NCBI RefSeq assembly: GCF_024622045.1
Contig: NZ_JANKBP010000002.1
Strand: one strand, 5' to 3'
Length of the DNA: 64,000 nt
Source of the DNA: Rodentibacter caecimuris
GTDB taxonomy: Bacteria > Pseudomonadota > Gammaproteobacteria > Enterobacterales > Pasteurellaceae
Shown here: piece after piece, positions 1 through 8,371 of the stretch
Layout of the letters: every line of letters begins with the position of its first letter
Position numbering within the stretch: the stretch's first letter is position 1
Position numbers and translations under genes: made by a program
The notes under the pieces: generated by a model
The model's input: only the letters and a program-made list of their open reading frames with translations
Told to the model about the DNA's origin: nothing
Database searches by the model: none

Positions 1-1
1 G

Positions 2-1606
2 GACTGTTTTGAAGATATTATCGCGTTGGTGGCACTGTTTCGCCCCGGCCCGCTGCAATCGGGGATGGTGGATAACTTTATCGACCGTAAACACGGCCGT
101 GAAGAGGTTTCTTATCCCGATGCGAATTATCAGCACGAAAGTCTGAAACCGATTTTGGAGCCTACCTATGGCATTATTTTGTATCAAGAGCAAGTCATGC
201 AAATTGCACAGGTTCTTGCCGGCTATACATTAGGCGGCGCGGATTTATTGCGACGGGCAATGGGTAAGAAAAAACCGGAAGAAATGGCGAAACAACGTTC
301 TGTTTTTGAACAAGGCGCGATCAAAAACGGTGTTGACGGCGAACTTGCGATGAAGATTTTCGATTTGGTGGAAAAATTCGCCGGTTATGGCTTTAATAAA
401 TCCCACTCGGCAGCCTATGCACTGGTTTCTTATCAAACACTTTGGTTGAAAACCCATTTCCCGGCGGAATTTATGGCGGCGGTGATGACATCGGAAATGG
501 ACAATACCGATAAAATTGTCGGTTTGTACGATGAATGTTTGCGAATGGGATTAAAAGTTACCCCACCGGATATTAATGTGGGTAAACATCATTTCAGTGT
601 GAATGAAAACGGTGAAATCGTCTATGGTATCGGTGCGATTAAAGGCGTGGGAGAAGGCCCGATTGAGGCATTGGTTAGTGCACGGAATGAAGGCGGGTTT
701 TTTAAAGATTTATTTGACCTGTGTGCCCGTGTCGATTTGAAAAAAATCAATCGGCGCACCTTTGAAAGCCTGATTATGTCCGGCGCATTTGATAAATTGG
801 GGCCGCACCGTGCCGCACTGGCTAAAAATTTAGAAGATGCCCTTAAAGCATCCGATCAACATGCCAAAGATGAAGCGATGGGGCAATCGGATATGTTCGG
901 GGTGCTGACGGAAAGCCACGAAGAAGTGGAAAATGCTTACGCCAATACACCGCCTTACACGGAAAAGCAAATTTTAGACGGCGAACGAGAAACCCTAGGG
1001 CTTTATTTAAGCAGCCATCCGGTCAGCCGTTATTTAAAAGAGCTATCTCATTACAGCTCAACCCGTTTAAAAGAACTGACACCGAATCGTCGCGGACAAA
1101 TGAGTACGGCAGCTGGCTTAGTTGTTTCGTCGCGTATTGCGATTACCAAAAAGGGGAATCGACTGGGGATTGCGACATTAGATGATCGCTCGGGACGTTT
1201 AGATATTACGTTATTTGGCGAAAGTTTGGAGCAGTTTGGTGAAAAACTGCAAAAAGACACAGTAGTGGTGGTATCGGGGCAAGTGAGTTTTGATGATTTT
1301 TCCGGCGGTTTAAAAATGACCGTACGGGATATGATGACGTTAGATGAAGCCCGCTCCCGCTATGCAAAATCCCTTGCCATTAGTTTATCGGACGAACAAA
1401 TCACGCCGGTGTTTATTAAACAACTGAAACAAATGCTTGAACCGGTTAGCGGCGGAACGTTACCGATCAATGTGTATTATCAAAGCGCAAAAGGCAGAGC
1501 GTTGCTACGTCTTGGCGTTCAGTGGTCGATTACCCCGACCGATGAAATTTTAACGGAATTAGCCAATATGTTAGGCGAAAGTGCGGTTGAGTTGGAGTTC
1601 GGATAA
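2..1606 (+). CDS. dnaE: DNA polymerase III subunit alpha, C-terminal part (5' truncated by window)
   Basis: Catalytic subunit of the replicative DNA polymerase. The frame is open from base 2, so the gene begins upstream; about 534 C-terminal residues are present of a family usually near 1,160. The beginning carries the polymerase segment with ALFRPGPLQSGMV and the finger-region stretch RRAMGKKKPEEM, followed by YGFNKSHSAAYALVSYQT, all typical of the bacterial DnaE C family. A helix-hairpin-helix region follows, then an OB-fold segment (around GLVVSSRIAITKKGNRLGI and VSGQVSFDDFSGG), and the protein ends VELEFG, matching the gamma-proteobacterial DnaE end. A 93-base gap with its own promoter-like sequence separates it from def. 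Identification is very secure; the true start is outside the window. Confidence 0.97.
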   Translation, partial: DCFEDIIALVALFRPGPLQSGMVDNFIDRKHGREEVSYPDANYQHESLKPILEPTYGIILYQEQVMQIAQVLAGYTLGGADLLRRAMGKKKPEEMAKQRSVFEQGAIKNGVDGELAMKIFDLVEKFAGYGFNKSHSAAYALVSYQTLWLKTHFPAEFMAAVMTSEMDNTDKIVGLYDECLRMGLKVTPPDINVGKHHFSVNENGEIVYGIGAIKGVGEGPIEALVSARNEGGFFKDLFDLCARVDLKKINRRTFESLIMSGAFDKLGPHRAALAKNLEDALKASDQHAKDEAMGQSDMFGVLTESHEEVENAYANTPPYTEKQILDGERETLGLYLSSHPVSRYLKELSHYSSTRLKELTPNRRGQMSTAAGLVVSSRIAITKKGNRLGIATLDDRSGRLDITLFGESLEQFGEKLQKDTVVVVSGQVSFDDFSGGLKMTVRDMMTLDEARSRYAKSLAISLSDEQITPVFIKQLKQMLEPVSGGTLPINVYYQSAKGRALLRLGVQWSITPTDEILTELANMLGESAVELEFG

Positions 1607-1633
1607 CGGAACTCTTACCAATCATCCAAATTA

Positions 1634-1662
1634 AGGACAGACAGAGCTTCCTGTGCTACAAT
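1634..1662 (+). promoter_or_regulatory. Candidate promoter for def-fmt-rsmB
   Basis: AGGACA at 1634-1639, a 17-base spacer, then TACAAT at 1657-1662 preceded by TG one base upstream (extended -10). It lies 38 bases before the def start in the only gap between dnaE and the overlapping gene series. The match is read from the sequence; activity is inferred. Confidence 0.5.
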
Positions 1663-1699
1663 TGCGCAACGAATTGCAATTTAAAAAATAAGAGAAATT

Positions 1700-2209
1700 A
1701 TGACCGCACTTAATGTATTAATTTATCCTGACGAACACTTAAAAGTCGTTTGTGAACCTGTTTCCGAAGTCAATGATGCTATTCGCAAAATTGTCGATGA
1801 TATGTTTGATACCATGTATCAACAGGAAGGCATTGGGTTAGCCGCACCGCAAGTGGATATCTTACAACGTATTATTACCATTGATATTGAGGGAGATAAA
1901 CAAAATCAATTGGTATTGATTAATCCGGAAATTTTGGCGTCAGAAGGCGAAACCGGTATTGAAGAAGGCTGTTTATCCATTCCAGGTGTGCGTGCGCTTG
2001 TGCCTCGGAAAGAAAAAGTGACGGTGAAAGCCCTTGATCGTGACGGTAACGAATTTACCTTAAATGCAGACGGCTTACTCGCCATTTGTATTCAACACGA
2101 AATTGATCACCTCAACGGGATTTTGTTTGTGGATTATCTTTCCCCTCTTAAACGCCAACGCATTAAAGAAAAATTAGTAAAATACAAAAAGCAACTGGCA
2201 AAACAATAA
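1700..2209 (+). CDS. def: Peptide deformylase
   Basis: Removes the N-formyl group from new polypeptides in the cytoplasm. All three family motifs are present: GIGLAAPQ near residue 44, EEGCLSIPG near residue 88 (the Cys is a metal ligand) and QHEIDHLNG near residue 132 (two His ligands and the catalytic Glu). The length of 169 residues equals the E. coli protein. The ATG at 1700 is preceded by AAGAGAAATT. A DNA uptake signal (ACCGCACTT, 1703-1711) begins directly after the ATG, so codons 2-4 of the enzyme (T-A-L) are spelled by it. fmt follows after a hairpin, giving the usual pairing of formyl addition and removal. Confidence 0.97.
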   Translation: MTALNVLIYPDEHLKVVCEPVSEVNDAIRKIVDDMFDTMYQQEGIGLAAPQVDILQRIITIDIEGDKQNQLVLINPEILASEGETGIEEGCLSIPGVRALVPRKEKVTVKALDRDGNEFTLNADGLLAICIQHEIDHLNGILFVDYLSPLKRQRIKEKLVKYKKQLAKQ

Positions 2210-2212
2210 CGA

Positions 2213-2240
2213 AAAATGCGGTTAATTTTGACCGCATTTT
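2213..2240. terminator. Inverted repeat between def and fmt
   Basis: AAAATGCGGT (2213-2222) and ACCGCATTTT (2231-2240) form a 10-bp stem with an 8-base loop. It is a one-mismatch relative of the uptake signal arranged as an inverted pair. The trailing sequence has few T residues, so it may be a leaky terminator or attenuator. Confidence 0.45.
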
Positions 2241-2286
2241 ACTTTCTCTCTCGTAATCGGGAATATTCTTAAACATAACGCAGAAC

Positions 2287-3246
2287 ATGATGAAACCACT
2301 CAATATTATCTTCGCAGGTACGCCTGATTTTGCCGCCCAGCATTTACAAGCCTTAATCAATTCTCAACATAATGTGATCGCGGTTTATACGCAGCCCGAT
2401 AAACCGGCTGGGCGAGGCAAAAAATTACAGGTGAGTCCGGTAAAACAGCTTGCCGAACAACATCATATTCCTGTTTATCAGCCTAAATCTTTACGTAAAG
2501 AAGAGGCGCAACTTGAATTAAAGGCATTAAATGCCGATGTAATGGTCGTAGTGGCGTATGGCTTAATTTTGCCGAAAGCGATTCTGGATGCACCGCGTTT
2601 AGGCTGTTTAAATGTGCACGGTTCTATTTTGCCGCGTTGGCGTGGTGCCGCACCGATTCAGCGTGCGATTTGGGCGGGCGATGTTCAAACCGGTGTGACC
2701 ATTATGCAAATGGATGAGGGGCTAGATACCGGTGATATGTTGCATAAAGTTTATTGTGATATTTTACCGACAGAAACCTCCGCCGGTCTTTATGATAAAT
2801 TGGCGAAATTAGCACCGTCGGCATTAATTGAGGTGCTTGATCAGCTTGAAAATGGAAAATTTATCGCTGAAAAACAAGATAATAGCCAAAGCAATTATGC
2901 GGATAAACTTTCCAAACAGGAAGCCGAGTTGGATTGGTCTCTTTCCGCAGCACAACTTGAACGGAATATTCGGGCATTCAACCCTTGGCCGATGGCTTAT
3001 TTCAGCACGACGGATCAAGCGGGCAATTCGCAAACCTTAAAAGTGTATCAAGCGGAAGTATTGCCCCATCAAGATAAACCGGCGGGTATGATTCTGTGTG
3101 CGGATAAAACTGGTATTCAAATTGCCACGGCTGAAGGTGTGCTGAATATTCTGCAATTGCAACCGGCAGGTAAAAAGCCGATGTCGGCACAGGATTTGTT
3201 AAACGGACGGGCAGATTGGTTTCCTGTCGGTAAGGTGTTAGCCTAA
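2287..3246 (+). CDS. fmt: Methionyl-tRNA formyltransferase
   Basis: Formylates the initiator Met-tRNA using 10-formyl-tetrahydrofolate. The N-terminal Rossmann part begins IIFAGTPDFAAQHL; the catalytic residues are visible as N109-V-H111 within NVHGSILPRWRGAAPIQ and the Asp in MDEGLDTGD (about 147). The C-terminal OB-like domain starts about residue 210 (AFNPWPMAYF). At 319 residues it has normal family length. Two in-frame ATGs (2287 and 2290) are adjacent and cannot be separated by sequence; the ribosome site is weak. The TAA stop overlaps the rsmB ATG by one base (TAATG), suggesting translational coupling. Confidence 0.96.
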   Translation: MMKPLNIIFAGTPDFAAQHLQALINSQHNVIAVYTQPDKPAGRGKKLQVSPVKQLAEQHHIPVYQPKSLRKEEAQLELKALNADVMVVVAYGLILPKAILDAPRLGCLNVHGSILPRWRGAAPIQRAIWAGDVQTGVTIMQMDEGLDTGDMLHKVYCDILPTETSAGLYDKLAKLAPSALIEVLDQLENGKFIAEKQDNSQSNYADKLSKQEAELDWSLSAAQLERNIRAFNPWPMAYFSTTDQAGNSQTLKVYQAEVLPHQDKPAGMILCADKTGIQIATAEGVLNILQLQPAGKKPMSAQDLLNGRADWFPVGKVLA

Positions 3247-4616
3247 TGAAAGTTCAACGTTCATCTCAAAAACCGAGAAAAAATCAGCCGATGAAAAAAA
3301 CACGGGAAAAATCAACCGCACTTTCCACAAGAGCGGTTGCCGCACAGATCATTTTACAAGTGCTTGATGAAGGGAAATCCCTTTCCGGCTTAATTCCTGC
3401 CGTACAGAACAGCGTAAAAATACAAGATCTCCCGCTCCTGCAAGAAATTTGTTTTGGCGTATGTCGTGTACTGCCTCGTTTGGAGCAAATCATCCAACGT
3501 CTTGTGGATAAACCGCTCAAAGGCAAAACCCGCATTGTGCATTGTTTGTTACTGGTCGGGCTGTATCAACTTCTCTATATGCGTGTCCCTGCGCATGCTG
3601 CGGTTGATGAGGTGGTGAATGCAACAAAAACGTTGAAATCGGATAGTTTTCGAGGGTTGGTGAACGGCGTGCTACGTCGTTTTTTGCGTGAACAAGAAAG
3701 TATTTTGGCGCAAGTGGATAAACATTGGCAAACATTGCACCCTGAATGGTTTGTGAATAAATTGAAAAAGGCTTATCCAACTTGGCGTGAAATCATTGAG
3801 GCGAATAATCAAAAACCGCCAATGTGGTTGCGGGTTAATTCACAACAAAACAGCACGGAAAATTACCGCACTTTATTGGCAGAATCGGAAATTGAGGCAG
3901 AAAACGGGATTCATCCCAATGCGCTACGTCTCAGCTCGCCTATTGCAGTACAAAAATTACCCCGGTTTGCGGAAGGCGTAGTAACGGTACAGGATGTCAG
4001 CGCACAATGGGCGGCAACCTTGCTTGAGCCGCAAAATGATGAGTGGATTTTAGATGCCTGTGCCGCCCCCGGAGGGAAAACGACGCATATTTTAGAACTT
4101 GCTCCACGAGCGAAAGTCATCGCGTTGGATATTGAAGCACAGCGTTTGAGCCGGGTGGAAGAAAACTTGGCACGTTTAAACCAACAGGCAATTGTAGTTT
4201 GCGGTGATGCGACTAAACCGGATCAATGGCTGGCAGAAATTGGACAAAGTGCGGTGAAATTTGACCGTATTTTACTTGATGCGCCTTGTTCCGCCACCGG
4301 TGTTATCCGCCGTCACCCTGATATTAAATGGCTACGCCAAGAAACGGACATTGCACAACTTGTGGCATTACAAAAAAGTATCTTAAAAGCCCTTTGGGCG
4401 AAATTGAAACCGAATGGCATTTTATTGTATGCCACCTGTTCCGTTTTAGCTGAAGAAAATCGCGAGCAAATTGCCGCGTTTCTCGCAGAACAACATGATG
4501 CCGAATTACTGCCGTTACCTTTCACCGATAATGAAAGTGCGGTCGGTTTTCAGTTTATTCCGCAGCAAAATGGCGGTGACGGGTTTTATTACGCAAAATT
4601 GCGTAAACGGGCATAA
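3246..4616 (+). CDS. rsmB: 16S rRNA (cytosine(967)-C(5))-methyltransferase
   Basis: SAM-dependent methylation of C967 in 16S rRNA. Residues about 25-165 are a NusB-like RNA-binding domain (LLQEICFGVCRVLPRL, VNGVLRRFLRE). The methyltransferase domain shows the SAM-binding LDACAAPGGKTTHIL near residue 266, DAPCSATGVIRRHPDIK near 343 and ATCSVLAEENREQ near 396, giving the two conserved cysteines of the m5C family. The start at 3246 overlaps the fmt stop and has AAGGTG about 10 bases upstream; a second ATG at 3291 would give a protein closer to the E. coli length, so the first 15 codons are uncertain. The gene carries several uptake signals (3315-3323, 3865-3873, 4247-4255, 4535-4543). Confidence 0.96.
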   Translation: MKVQRSSQKPRKNQPMKKTREKSTALSTRAVAAQIILQVLDEGKSLSGLIPAVQNSVKIQDLPLLQEICFGVCRVLPRLEQIIQRLVDKPLKGKTRIVHCLLLVGLYQLLYMRVPAHAAVDEVVNATKTLKSDSFRGLVNGVLRRFLREQESILAQVDKHWQTLHPEWFVNKLKKAYPTWREIIEANNQKPPMWLRVNSQQNSTENYRTLLAESEIEAENGIHPNALRLSSPIAVQKLPRFAEGVVTVQDVSAQWAATLLEPQNDEWILDACAAPGGKTTHILELAPRAKVIALDIEAQRLSRVEENLARLNQQAIVVCGDATKPDQWLAEIGQSAVKFDRILLDAPCSATGVIRRHPDIKWLRQETDIAQLVALQKSILKALWAKLKPNGILLYATCSVLAEENREQIAAFLAEQHDAELLPLPFTDNESAVGFQFIPQQNGGDGFYYAKLRKRA

Positions 4617-4631
4617 ACCAAGGGGGCGATA

Positions 4632-5438
4632 GTGTTTCCTCATATTGATGTGATTATTCCCTGCTATAACGTGGAAAAAACATTAACACGGGCGGTGGAA
4701 TCTGTTTTGAGTCAACCTTATTTAGGCAAAATTTGGTTGGTTGATGATGCCTCGACCGATGGTACGCTTGCGTTGGCGAATCACTTTGCCGCACAGTATC
4801 CGGAACGGATTTTTGTCGAGTCAATGAGTAAAAACGGCGGTGTTGCAAAGGCACGAAATTGGGGCGCATTGCAATCCACCAACGAACTGATCGCTTTTTT
4901 GGATGCGGACGATGCCTATGAGCAAGGCGCATTAGAAGTGGCGGCGGCAACCTTTCATTTTCAGCCGGATACTTCGTTGGTACGTTTAGCCTTAAAACCG
5001 ATAGGGTTGGCGACTCGTTATGCCGAACACCCTAATTTTGATTTTGCTTGGCAGCATATGAGAATGACCTGTGGTGGAAATGTGGTGTTTCGCCGTGCTT
5101 TTTTCTTGGCTTGCGGCGGATTTCCGCAGCATGCGTTATTCCGAGAATTAGGCGGTGAAGACGGCGCACTGGGTATTGCAACCACAAAAATTGCGAAAGT
5201 GGCAACCCTATTTGATGAGGCGGGCGTGTTACATTATTGCCGTGACGGTATGCACGCAGAGCGCTTACTGGATGCGGTTTTATTTCAAAAAATCGATGAA
5301 CAGATCAGCGAAGAGAAAATGGCGCAAGCCAATGCAGTCACGGATGAAATCTGTCGCCAAGTGAATGCGTTAAAGTGCGGTCTAAATTCGGTGAAAATCG
5401 GAATTCAACCTCTGATCTTAACAAGGAGTGAGGCATGA
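4632..5438 (+). CDS. Family 2 glycosyltransferase, substrate unknown
   Basis: A 268-residue GT-A fold transferase. The N-terminus reads VDVIIPCYNVE-like (IDVIIPCYNVEKTLTRAVES), then VDDASTDGT near residue 37 and FLDADDAY near residue 91, the nucleotide-sugar and metal-binding DXD motif. GGNVVFRRAFF and a Glu-Asp pair (GGEDGAL) match the acceptor side of GT2 enzymes. No signal peptide or membrane helix is visible, so it is probably cytoplasmic or peripheral. It starts with GTG at 4632 preceded by AGGGGG and ends in an ATGA overlap with trkA. It sits in the rsmB-trkA junction, where E. coli has no such gene. A role in lipooligosaccharide or capsule synthesis is possible but not shown by context. 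Confidence 0.85.
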   Translation: MFPHIDVIIPCYNVEKTLTRAVESVLSQPYLGKIWLVDDASTDGTLALANHFAAQYPERIFVESMSKNGGVAKARNWGALQSTNELIAFLDADDAYEQGALEVAAATFHFQPDTSLVRLALKPIGLATRYAEHPNFDFAWQHMRMTCGGNVVFRRAFFLACGGFPQHALFRELGGEDGALGIATTKIAKVATLFDEAGVLHYCRDGMHAERLLDAVLFQKIDEQISEEKMAQANAVTDEICRQVNALKCGLNSVKIGIQPLILTRSEA

Positions 5439-6811
5439 AAATAATGATCCTGGGTGCCGGACAAGTGGGAACGACACTAGCGGAAAGTCTGGTCAGTGAA
5501 GATAATGATATTACCTTGGTGGATAATGAATCACCACGACTACAAGCGTTACAGGAAAAACATGATTTAAAAGTCGTGCAGGGTTCGCCTTCTTCCCCGA
5601 AAATCTTGCGTGATGCCGGGGCGGCAGATGCAGATTTAATGGTGGCGGTGACATCATCGGATGAAATCAATATGGTGGCTTGCCAAATCGGCTATACGCT
5701 ATTTAATACGCCGACACGTATTGCTCGTATTCGTAATTCGGAATATTTACGGGAAAAAGACAAGTTATTCAATGATGAAAATGTGCCTATCAGCCATTTG
5801 ATTTCACCGGAAAATTTAGTCACGGATGAAATTACCCGGCTCATTGCTTATCCGGGGGCATTGCAAGTGGCGCATTTCGCTAAAAACCGTATCAGCGTGG
5901 TAGTAGTGAAAGCGTATTACGGCGGTGCATTGGTGGGGCATGCCTTGTCCGCTTTCAAAGAGCATATGCCGCATATTGAATTTCGTATTGTCTCGATTTT
6001 ACGCAGTGACAAAACGATTCGTCCGCAAGGTTCGACAATTATTGAAGCCGGTGATGAAATTACATTTATTTGTGCGACAGAGCATATTAAAGCGGTAATG
6101 AGTGAATTACAACGCCTCGAAAAACCTTATAAACGCGTGATGATTGTCGGTGGGGGTAATATTGCCGCCGGTGTAGCAAAACAATTGGAAGAGCATTGTA
6201 CGGTAAAATTAATCGAGCGTAATGCGGAACGGGCGCAAGCCTTAGCGGAAAAATTAGCGAAAACCTTGGTTTTTCACGGTGATGCTTCCGATCAAAACTT
6301 GTTGTTTGAAGAACATATTGAGCATGTTGATGTGTTTTTATCATTAAGCAGCGACGATGAAGCCAATATTATGTCGGCATTGTTGGCAAAACGCTTAGGG
6401 GCAAAAAAAGCCATGGTGCTGATTCAGCGTATGGCGTATATCAGCCTAATTCAGGGCGGGACGATTGATATAGCCGTTTCTCCGCAGCAAGCGACAATTT
6501 CCGCTTTGTTGGGGTATGTGCGTAAAGGTGATGTGAAAAATGTAGCGAGCTTACATCATGGCGTTTCCGAGGCGATTGAAATTGTTGCCCACGGTGATTT
6601 GAATACTTCCAATATTGTGGGAAAAACGATTCGTCATATTCGTTTGCCTGCCGGTTGCATTATCGGTGCGATTTTACGCAATAATGAAGTGATTATCGGG
6701 CATAAAAATGTTGAAATTCAGGACGGTGACCATGTCATCGTATATTTAGGTGATAAAAAAGCGGTTTCTGAAATCGAAAAGTTATTCCAACCAAGTTCGT
6801 TCTTTATCTAA
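5435..6811 (+). CDS. trkA: Trk potassium uptake system peripheral protein TrkA
   Basis: NAD-binding regulatory subunit of the TrkH/TrkG potassium channel, on the cytoplasmic face. The 458 residues contain two consecutive RCK_N plus RCK_C units: the first starts MILGAGQVGTTLAESL with the acidic VDNE after strand 2, and the second starts about residue 233 with VMIVGGGNIAAGVAKQLE. The length matches E. coli TrkA exactly. The start overlaps the glycosyltransferase stop (ATGA) and follows AAGGAG. mscL, another membrane ion and osmotic function, is immediately downstream but has its own promoter. Confidence 0.97.
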   Translation: MKIMILGAGQVGTTLAESLVSEDNDITLVDNESPRLQALQEKHDLKVVQGSPSSPKILRDAGAADADLMVAVTSSDEINMVACQIGYTLFNTPTRIARIRNSEYLREKDKLFNDENVPISHLISPENLVTDEITRLIAYPGALQVAHFAKNRISVVVVKAYYGGALVGHALSAFKEHMPHIEFRIVSILRSDKTIRPQGSTIIEAGDEITFICATEHIKAVMSELQRLEKPYKRVMIVGGGNIAAGVAKQLEEHCTVKLIERNAERAQALAEKLAKTLVFHGDASDQNLLFEEHIEHVDVFLSLSSDDEANIMSALLAKRLGAKKAMVLIQRMAYISLIQGGTIDIAVSPQQATISALLGYVRKGDVKNVASLHHGVSEAIEIVAHGDLNTSNIVGKTIRHIRLPAGCIIGAILRNNEVIIGHKNVEIQDGDHVIVYLGDKKAVSEIEKLFQPSSFFI

Positions 6812-6815
6812 AGGG

Positions 6816-6843
6816 TTTACTTTTTAACCAAAGAACATATAAT
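6816..6843 (+). promoter_or_regulatory. Candidate mscL promoter
   Basis: TTTACT (6816-6821), a 16-base spacer and a perfect TATAAT (6838-6843), placed 38 bases before the mscL ATG and just after the trkA stop. It suggests mscL can be transcribed independently of trkA. Confidence 0.65.
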
Positions 6844-6880
6844 ACGCCATGTCTTTAACTATAAGTAAAAGGAAAAACTT

Positions 6881-7270
6881 ATGAGCTTTATAAAGGAATT
6901 TCGTGAATTCGCGATGCGTGGCAATGTTGTTGATATGGCTGTCGGTGTTATTATCGGTGGTGCGTTTGGCAAAATTGTAAGTTCACTTGTGGGTGATGTT
7001 GTGATGCCTGTACTGGGTATCTTAACCGGCGGCGTAGATTTTAAAGATTTAAAATTTATTTTAGAACCGGCAAAAGGTGATATTCCGGCAGTAACATTGA
7101 ACTACGGTATGTTTATTCAAAACGTCTTCGACTTCGTCATTATTGCATTTGCAATTTTCTTAATGGTAAAAGGTATCAACAAATTGAAAAAACCGGTTGA
7201 AGCTGCACCGGCAGAACCTTCAAACGAAGAAAAATTACTTACTGAAATTCGTGATTTGTTGAAAAAATAA
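6881..7270 (+). CDS. mscL: Large-conductance mechanosensitive channel MscL
   Basis: Inner-membrane homopentameric channel that opens under membrane tension in osmotic downshock. At 129 residues it is normal size. The amphipathic N-terminus (IKEFREFAMRGNVVDMAVGV) leads into TM1 with the Gly/Ala-rich GVIIGGAFGKIVSSLV; TM2 is FDFVIIAFAIFLMVKGINKL; the charged C-terminal helix ends EKLLTEIRDLLKK. The ribosome site is AAAAGGAAAAAC. A strong terminator follows, so mscL ends the series that began at def. Confidence 0.98.
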   Translation: MSFIKEFREFAMRGNVVDMAVGVIIGGAFGKIVSSLVGDVVMPVLGILTGGVDFKDLKFILEPAKGDIPAVTLNYGMFIQNVFDFVIIAFAIFLMVKGINKLKKPVEAAPAEPSNEEKLLTEIRDLLKK

Positions 7271-7288
7271 TTTATCTTAGAACAGAAT

Positions 7289-7316
7289 AAAAAAGTTGGC
7301 CTATGCCAACTTTTTT
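7289..7316 (+). terminator. Rho-independent terminator after mscL
   Basis: AAAAAAGTTGGC, a CTAT loop and GCCAACTTTTTT form a perfect 12-bp stem ending in six T residues (or six A residues read the other way), so it can stop transcription from both sides. Confidence 0.9.
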
Positions 7317-7381
7317 ATTTTCTATGTTAGAGCAAAAGCAAGTTAAAAAAATAGCAAATTTTTCTATCGCACTTTTGCCTA

Positions 7382-8371
7382 TTAAGCTTTTAAACACGCC
7401 ACAAAATGTGTCCCGTTATCGCTATGAAAGGATGGTTTTTGTAAACGACAATGTTCGTCTGCCAACGGACATCGGGTTCGAAATACACAACCTGAAGGCG
7501 GGTTAATCGGTGAAGGAAGATCGCCTTCTAACAGCTGAATATTTTTGTTTCGTTCCAGTTTGGGATCGGGAATCGGTACGGCGGACATTAACGCTTTGGT
7601 GTAGGGGTGTTTGGTGTGGTTATACACTTCATCGTCACTCCCCAATTCCATGGCATTGCCTAAATACATCACCAGTACACGGTCGGAAATATGTTTTACC
7701 ACCGCAAGATCATGGGCAATAAAAATTAGCGACAGCTCCATTTCTTCTTGTAATGATTTCAATAAATTCACCACTTGGGCTTGAATAGATACATCCAATG
7801 CGGAAACCGGCTCATCACAAATAATCATTTTCGGTTCAATAATTAATGCACGGGCAATACCGATGCGTTGACATTGCCCGCCGGAAAACTCGTGCGGATA
7901 GCGATTGACTAAATTTGGCAATAACCCCACTTTTAACATCATCGCTTGCACTTTTTCTTTCACTTGTTCTGCATTCAAATGAGGTTGATAAATTTTGAGC
8001 GGCTCCGCAATAATTTCACCAATATTCATGCGAGGATTGAGCGAGGCGAGCGGATCTTGGAAAATCATTTGAATATCTTTGCGTGTATCACGCCATTGTT
8101 TGGGCGATTGTTTACGTAAATCTTTGCCCAGCCAAACAATTTCGCCTTCGTTTGATTCCACTAAGCCAATAATGGCACGGGCAAGGGTGGATTTTCCACA
8201 GCCCGATTCTCCAACGACACCTAAGGTTTCGCCGGCATAAAGTTGAAAAGACACATTTTTAACCGCCTTTAAGGTTTGTGGTTTAGCAAAAAAGAGGGCT
8301 TTATTATTTTTAATTTTGAAAGATACGCCCAGATTTTTAACCTCTAATAACAGATTTTTCTCTTTAATCAT
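7382..8371 (-). CDS. oppF: Oligopeptide ABC transporter ATP-binding protein OppF
   Basis: One of two ATPases of the oligopeptide importer. Walker A GESGCGKST is at residues 54-62, the signature SGGQCQRIGIARAL begins at 163, and Walker B MIICDEP is at 182-188 followed by VSALDVS. The C-terminal oligopeptide-transporter domain carries the Cys-rich GCVFRTRCPLADEHC, which in this subfamily can bind an iron-sulfur cluster. 329 residues is normal. Its ATG overlaps the oppD stop in an ATGA, so it is the last gene of the oppABCDF unit. Confidence 0.95.
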   Translation of the reverse strand: MIKEKNLLLEVKNLGVSFKIKNNKALFFAKPQTLKAVKNVSFQLYAGETLGVVGESGCGKSTLARAIIGLVESNEGEIVWLGKDLRKQSPKQWRDTRKDIQMIFQDPLASLNPRMNIGEIIAEPLKIYQPHLNAEQVKEKVQAMMLKVGLLPNLVNRYPHEFSGGQCQRIGIARALIIEPKMIICDEPVSALDVSIQAQVVNLLKSLQEEMELSLIFIAHDLAVVKHISDRVLVMYLGNAMELGSDDEVYNHTKHPYTKALMSAVPIPDPKLERNKNIQLLEGDLPSPINPPSGCVFRTRCPLADEHCRLQKPSFHSDNGTHFVACLKA

